Shown: in pieces, positions 21,854 to 25,133 of the stretch
Layout of the letters: each line of letters starts with the position of its first letter
How positions within the stretch are numbered: position 1 is the stretch's first letter
Assembly: GCA_003557765.1 (NCBI GenBank)
Contig: PWNO01000207.1
Span: 1 to 25,133 of the forward strand
Length of the DNA stretch: 25,133 nucleotides
Reading direction: 5' to 3'
Source: Bacteroidales bacterium
GTDB lineage: Bacteria > Bacteroidota > Bacteroidia > Bacteroidales > UBA7960
Program-made: the position numbers and the translations under genes
The notes under the pieces: generated by a model
The model's input: the letters and a program-made list of their open reading frames with translations, nothing else
What the model was told of the DNA's origin: nothing
Database searches by the model: none

Positions 21854-23077
21854 GTGAATTACTTTCAACTATACAAGGCGAATCCGCGCATACTATCACT
21901 CGGGATGATGCTGGTGTTTTTCTCCAGCTTCGGACAAACCTTCGTGGTTTCACTTTACATTCCTGATTTTATGGAAGCCTTTGGCATCAGCGCCAGCGGT
22001 TTCAGCAGCCTGTATGCCCTGGCCACCTTGTCAAGTGCGGCCACATTAATTTACGTGGGAAAAAAGATCGATCACATTCCACTGAAGCGTTTTGCCTTAT
22101 TCGTGGTTGCCGGCATCTTTCTGGCCTGCATGCTGGCAGCCATTTCCTGGAACCTGGTGGTGTTATTCTTTGGGATCTATACCTTGCGTTTATTCGGACA
22201 AGGATTGCTGATGCACACGGCCATGACCACCATGTCGCGATATTTTACCCGTGCACGTGGAAAAGCACTTAGCATCGCTGCCCTGGGCTTCCCGATGGGC
22301 GAGGCAATTTTGCCCGTGCTCGTGGCCAGCAGTATAGGCTTGTTCGGTTGGCGCGAAACACTTGTGTTCAGCGCCATACTCATTGGCACCGTGCTCATTC
22401 CCTTTACTGTCGCATCCCTGAGCCGGATCCGGCGGGAGCGAATATTTGAAGGGCAGTCGGATGCCGAGGTACGCCAGGCATCCGAACAAGAGCAATCCCA
22501 GAAATTATGGAAACAGCGGGAAGTTTTTCGCACCCCCTGGTTTTATATTTTCGCACCCACGGTATTCCTGGTGGGCTTCCTGCAGACAAACCTTTTCTTT
22601 TTTCAAACTTTCATTGCGGAGGAAAAAGGATGGAGCACCGAATGGATGGCCGGCAGCATAACGGCCTATGCCGCCTCTTCAATTGTCATGTCCATGATCG
22701 CCGGACCGCTGATCGACCGTTTTTCTGCCAGGCGCCTCTTTCCGTTTATCCTGCTGCCCCTGGCAGGTGGCCTCGTGGTGCTGTCGGTCGGAACACACCC
22801 TCTTACTGCACCGCTCTATTGGCTGCTTGTGGGGTTTACAGGAGGTATGAATTCTCCTGTCACCTCTTCACTGTATGCAGAGATATTTGGTACACGCAGC
22901 CTGGGCACCGTCCGCAGCCTCTTTACGTTTGTGATGGTAGTCAGCACGGCATTGGGCCCTGTAGTATATAGTTTTTTTCTCGACAGAGGAGCCAGTTTTA
23001 ACCAGATCCACTATTTAGTGATGGGCGTGATCGTGCTCAATATGCTGTTTATCCTGCTGCGTGCGCGAATCCCTTGA
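21854..23077 (+). CDS. Major facilitator superfamily transporter
   Basis: 407-residue, twelve-helix MFS permease of the inner membrane. The N-terminal half has the helix pattern from about residue 15, with a degenerate motif-A-like loop (YVGKKIDHIPLKRFAL, about 73-88) between helices 2 and 3. A charged central loop of about 35 residues (SRIRRERIFEGQSDAEVRQ onward, about 189-220) separates the two halves. The second half repeats motif A as GPLIDRFSARRLFP. The start is GTG at 21854; no ATG in this frame precedes helix 1. Substrate not deducible: similar proteins are annotated only as general MFS carriers. It stands alone, with a structured region upstream and no clear terminator downstream. Confidence 0.87.
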   Translation: MNYFQLYKANPRILSLGMMLVFFSSFGQTFVVSLYIPDFMEAFGISASGFSSLYALATLSSAATLIYVGKKIDHIPLKRFALFVVAGIFLACMLAAISWNLVVLFFGIYTLRLFGQGLLMHTAMTTMSRYFTRARGKALSIAALGFPMGEAILPVLVASSIGLFGWRETLVFSAILIGTVLIPFTVASLSRIRRERIFEGQSDAEVRQASEQEQSQKLWKQREVFRTPWFYIFAPTVFLVGFLQTNLFFFQTFIAEEKGWSTEWMAGSITAYAASSIVMSMIAGPLIDRFSARRLFPFILLPLAGGLVVLSVGTHPLTAPLYWLLVGFTGGMNSPVTSSLYAEIFGTRSLGTVRSLFTFVMVVSTALGPVVYSFFLDRGASFNQIHYLVMGVIVLNMLFILLRARIP

Positions 23078-23174
23078 GGTAGATCAAACCTTATTCAACA
23101 AATTATTTATGCACCCATAATCGACATTCAACCTCAGAGTTATTTGATCGATATCGCCATTTTTTTATCACGGG

Positions 23175-23294
23175 TTATAAACCGCACAAAAGCATTCGGA
23201 TTTCACAAGCCGGGATGATGTCGTGCACGGTGTGGAACCAGTTGCACATTGTGGCAGCTAATTCCACAGCATAACTGCCGGTGCATCTCACCAT
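23175..23294 (-). CDS. Possible 39-residue Cys-containing small protein
   Basis: Minus-strand frame beginning MVRCTGSYAVELAATMCNWF and ending in TAA at 23177. It contains four cysteines (positions 4, 17, 30, 37), a Trp and two His. The composition looks more protein-like than random, and a neighbouring frame further upstream also stays open, so it may be a remnant of a longer gene. No promoter, Shine-Dalgarno or family was recognised. Low confidence. Confidence 0.2.
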   Translation of the reverse strand: MVRCTGSYAVELAATMCNWFHTVHDIIPACEIRMLLCGL

Positions 23295-23405
23295 AATCTT
23301 CTATTCCGCCCTTTTGGCCTATCTTATAGGTGGACCACTGTTCCTTGAATGGCTCTTGGCATGTTTTTTTTACTTGCCGGGGTATATTGTATCACACATA
23401 AAACT

Positions 23406-23412
23406 AAGGAGG
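23406..23412 (+). promoter_or_regulatory. Strong Shine-Dalgarno for the dodecin gene
   Basis: AAGGAGG lies 7 bases before the ATG at 23420. Most other starts in this window lack so complete a site, as is usual in Bacteroidota, which suggests high translation of this small protein. Confidence 0.6.
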
Positions 23413-23419
23413 ATTCATT

Positions 23420-23620
23420 ATGTTAGTCAAAGTAGTTGAAGTCATTGGTGTATCAGAAAAAGGATTTACCGAAGCTACACAAAACGCGGTGGCAGAAGCG
23501 GCAAAAACACTGAAGAACATCAAATCCATCTACATCAAGCACATGAACGCCAATGTAGAAAACAACGAGATCGTTTCTTATGCGGTAAACGCAAAAATTT
23601 CCTTTGAGATCGAAAGGTAG
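23420..23620 (+). CDS. Dodecin family protein lacking canonical flavin-binding residues
   Basis: 66-residue dodecin-fold protein (beta-alpha-beta-beta, normally a hollow dodecamer that stores or buffers flavins). The block VKVVEVIGVSEKGFTEATQN with AVAEAAKTLKNI (residues 3-34) and the final strands YAVNAKISFEIE (54-65) fit the family. The residues usually contacting flavin, Trp36 and Gln55 in Halobacterium numbering, appear as Ser36 and Ala55 here, so canonical flavin stacking is unlikely. Dodecins without these residues have been linked to Ca2+ binding; that is a possibility only. The gene is monocistronic, with a strong Shine-Dalgarno and a strong terminator hairpin after it. Confidence 0.86.
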   Translation: MLVKVVEVIGVSEKGFTEATQNAVAEAAKTLKNIKSIYIKHMNANVENNEIVSYAVNAKISFEIER

Positions 23621-23643
23621 GGCGATTGCCTGATAAGTTCGTG

Positions 23644-23682
23644 AAAATACTGTCATTTATGATCAATAAATGGCAGTATTTT
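23644..23682 (+). terminator. Strong hairpin terminator after the dodecin gene
   Basis: The left arm AAAATACTGTCATTTAT (23644-23660) and right arm ATAAATGGCAGTATTTT (23666-23682) pair over 17 bp with one G-T wobble, around a 5-base loop. The A-start and T-end give a U-rich tail, so it may work in both directions. It lies 23 bases after the stop. Confidence 0.8.
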
Positions 23683-23741
23683 GTATCTGCATGAGATGAA
23701 CAGGGGTCCGCCTGGCTGTTTTAATTGTGGACTGATTTCCT

Positions 23742-23749
23742 TATTTTTG
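23742..23749 (+). promoter_or_regulatory. Candidate -7 element for the AmrS-like gene
   Basis: TATTTTTG matches TAnnTTTG and lies 113 bp upstream of the start at 23863. The resulting leader would contain the octamer array. The same octet serves as candidate -7 for the TPR lipoprotein. Confidence 0.4.
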
Positions 23750-23813
23750 TAAAAAGACACAGTATGCAGGTTGTTCTTTTCCAGCCAAATGCCAAATGCA
23801 AAAGCCAACAGCA

Positions 23814-23850
23814 GACATTTCGACTTTTCGACGTTTTGACATTTTGACTT
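23814..23850 (+). repeat. Octamer tandem array upstream of the AmrS-like gene
   Basis: Units GACATTTC, GACTTTTC, GACGTTTT, GACATTTT, then partial GACTT, ending 12 bases before the ATG. This is the same degenerate octamer (GACNTTTY) as the array upstream of the TPR lipoprotein, in the same orientation relative to the gene. Confidence 0.85.
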
Positions 23851-23862
23851 TAAAACATATCC

Positions 23863-24996
23863 ATGAAAGCCCAATGTCGCCGTAGGTTTCTGAAAAAAGC
23901 AATCGCAGGAAGCGCTGCCCTGGCGGCCATGGGAGGCTTCTCCTTGCATGGTGCCATGGCGCATGCTGCAGCCAAATCCCTCGGCCCGGCAAAAGAGGCA
24001 ATGTTTTACCAGAGGCTGTCAGGCAGGGATGTCAGATGTGAACTCTGTCCGCACCAATGTCGGCTCCGGGAGGGAGGTTCCGGCATCTGCCGCGTCCGGA
24101 AAAACCTTGGTGGGAAGCTATACAGTATGGTTTACGGCAGCCCCTGTTCCGTAAACACCGGTCCCATAGAAAAAGCACCCCTCTATCATTTCATCCCCGG
24201 CCACCAAAGACTATGTGTGGCCACCGTGGGGTGTAACCTCCGTTGTAGTTATTGCCACAACTGGCAGATATCTCAATCCGGTCCGGGCCAGGTAAGGGAA
24301 TTCGACATGGACCCGGAGCGTATCGTGGGAGAAGCCCTGCGCATGGGATTGGATTCAATATCCTTTACCTATACAGAACCCACCATCTTTTATGAATACA
24401 TGTATGACATCTCTGTGCTGGCCAGAGAACAGGGGATCAAAACCAGCATGGTATCCAATGGCTACATCAACCCTGCGCCGCTGCGCAAGCTTATCAAGCA
24501 GCTTGATGCCGTAAAAATTGACCTGAAGGCTTTTGACAATGATTTTTATGCTGATGTGGCATCTGCAAGCCTTCCACCCGTAAAACAAACCCTGGAGGTA
24601 TTAAAGGAAGAGGGCCAGTATGTAGAGATCGTAAACCTGGTGGTGCCCACCCTTAACGATGATCCGGACAAAATACGGCAGATGTGTCAGTGGATCGTAG
24701 AAACCCTGGGTAGCGAGACTCCTGTCCACTTTAGCCGTTTCTCGCCATCGTACCGGTTGACGGATCTGCCACCAACACCCCTGGAGACCTTGGAACAAGC
24801 AGCCGAAACAGGGTTCGAGTCCGGGCTGCAATACATATACCTGGGAAATGTTCCCGGGCATGATCACAACAACACCTATTGCCCGCAATGCGCAGAAAAG
24901 CTGATACAACGATCGCATTTCACTGTGTTGTTCAATGAGATAAAAGATGGTAAATGCCCCTCCTGCGGGTATGCCATCCATGGGGTGTGGGTGTAG
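23863..24996 (+). CDS. amrS: AmmeMemoRadiSam-type radical SAM protein (AmrS) with Tat signal
   Basis: 377-residue radical SAM protein of the AmrS class, which accompanies MEMO1- and AMMECR1-like proteins; the reaction is not established. The N-terminus carries a twin-arginine signal: R6-R7-R8-F9-L10-K11-K12, then a hydrophobic stretch to about residue 36. Next come a four-cysteine cluster C59-x2-C62-x3-C66-x9-C76, the radical SAM motif C124-x3-C128-x2-C131 (GCNLRCSYCHNW), FTYTEPTIFYEY, VKIDLKAF and FSRFSPSYRL. The C-terminus has two CPxC pairs (CPQC and CPSC), a likely zinc or Fe-S site. Partner genes are not visible and may lie beyond the right edge. Starting at a later Met (Met23, Met32 or Met47) would remove the signal, but the RRRFLKK motif argues for the upstream start. 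Confidence 0.87.
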   Translation: MKAQCRRRFLKKAIAGSAALAAMGGFSLHGAMAHAAAKSLGPAKEAMFYQRLSGRDVRCELCPHQCRLREGGSGICRVRKNLGGKLYSMVYGSPCSVNTGPIEKAPLYHFIPGHQRLCVATVGCNLRCSYCHNWQISQSGPGQVREFDMDPERIVGEALRMGLDSISFTYTEPTIFYEYMYDISVLAREQGIKTSMVSNGYINPAPLRKLIKQLDAVKIDLKAFDNDFYADVASASLPPVKQTLEVLKEEGQYVEIVNLVVPTLNDDPDKIRQMCQWIVETLGSETPVHFSRFSPSYRLTDLPPTPLETLEQAAETGFESGLQYIYLGNVPGHDHNNTYCPQCAEKLIQRSHFTVLFNEIKDGKCPSCGYAIHGVWV

Positions 24997-25012
24997 TATG
25001 GTGATAGAAGGC

Positions 25013-25133
25013 AGTAAGAAGTAAGAAGTAAGAAGTAAGAAGTAAGAAGTAAGAAGTAAGAAGTAAGAAGTAAGAAGTAAGAAGTAAGAAGTAAGAAGTA
25101 AGAAGTAAGAAGTAAGAAGTAAGAAGTAAGAAG
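25013..25133. repeat. Perfect 7-bp tandem array (AGTAAGA), running off the window
   Basis: From 25013 to the last base the sequence is an unbroken series of AGTAAGA, about 17 copies in 121 bases, with no mismatch. It starts 16 bases after the amrS-like stop. The array continues past the edge, so its full length is unknown. A perfect array this long suggests recent expansion and possible copy-number variation. Confidence 0.97.

Larger units (their letters stand above)
23078..23419. other. Intergenic region between MFS and dodecin genes
   Basis: 342 bases with no certain gene. The left part is AT-rich. The centre (about 23215-23300) is richer in inverted repeats, for example GGCAG/CTGCC and GTGG/CCAC around 23250-23275, and overlaps a possible 39-codon minus-strand frame. 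The right part leads into a strong Shine-Dalgarno for the dodecin. A short structured RNA is possible but not supported by any family I know. Confidence 0.4.

Noticed and set aside
25013..25133. CRISPR array
   Set aside because: The units are 7 bp and contiguous with no spacers, so this is a simple tandem repeat. The 6-bp and 8-bp arrays are rejected for the same reason.

Overview
The window looks like part of a chromosome from an anaerobic or facultatively anaerobic member of Bacteroidota, probably Bacteroidales/Marinilabiliales-like. This is inferred from a DUF3078 outer-membrane protein, FtsX-type permeases of the size common in Bacteroidota, several TAnnTTTG -7 promoter elements, mostly weak Shine-Dalgarno signals, and an oxygen-sensitive glycyl radical enzyme. 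No rRNA, tRNA, IS element, prophage gene or CRISPR array was seen.

Layout. (1) 1-2004, minus: an FtsX/MacB-type permease cut by the left edge. (2) 2358-2765, plus: a YjbQ-family protein, divergent from it across a region with a perfect 18-bp palindrome. (3) 2823-8069, minus: a tightly packed eight-gene Mrp-type cation/proton antiporter operon in A-to-G order, with MrpA split into a short NuoL-like subunit and an MbhD/MbhE-like subunit. The NuoL-like subunit lacks the residues expected for proton translocation, whereas MrpD keeps its own. (4) 8234-10123, plus, and 10109-11296, minus: a DUF3078 barrel protein and a TPR lipoprotein whose 3' ends overlap. (5) 11522-12932, minus: a FetA/FetB-like (UPF0014) ABC exporter.

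(6) 13232-18963, plus: a radical SAM activase, a glycyl radical enzyme matching trans-4-hydroxy-L-proline dehydratase (HypD), an exported DmpA-type P1 peptidase and an exported class C beta-lactamase-fold hydrolase. Together they may take up the breakdown of hydroxyproline-containing peptides; that link is inference. (7) 19019-21379, minus: a second, complete FtsX permease whose start codon abuts a hexanucleotide array. (8) 21854-23077, plus: an MFS transporter with a GTG start. (9) 23420-23620, plus: a dodecin-family protein lacking the usual flavin-stacking Trp and Gln, followed by a long terminator hairpin. (10) 23863-24996, plus: an AmrS-type radical SAM protein carrying a Tat signal, followed by a perfect 7-bp tandem array that runs off the window.

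The most unusual signals are the HypD cluster with a shortened activase and exported hydrolases, the residue-depleted MrpA-like subunit, the Tat signal on a radical SAM enzyme, and an octamer repeat (GACNTTTY) lying in the same orientation and at the same distance upstream of two unrelated genes 12.5 kb apart.
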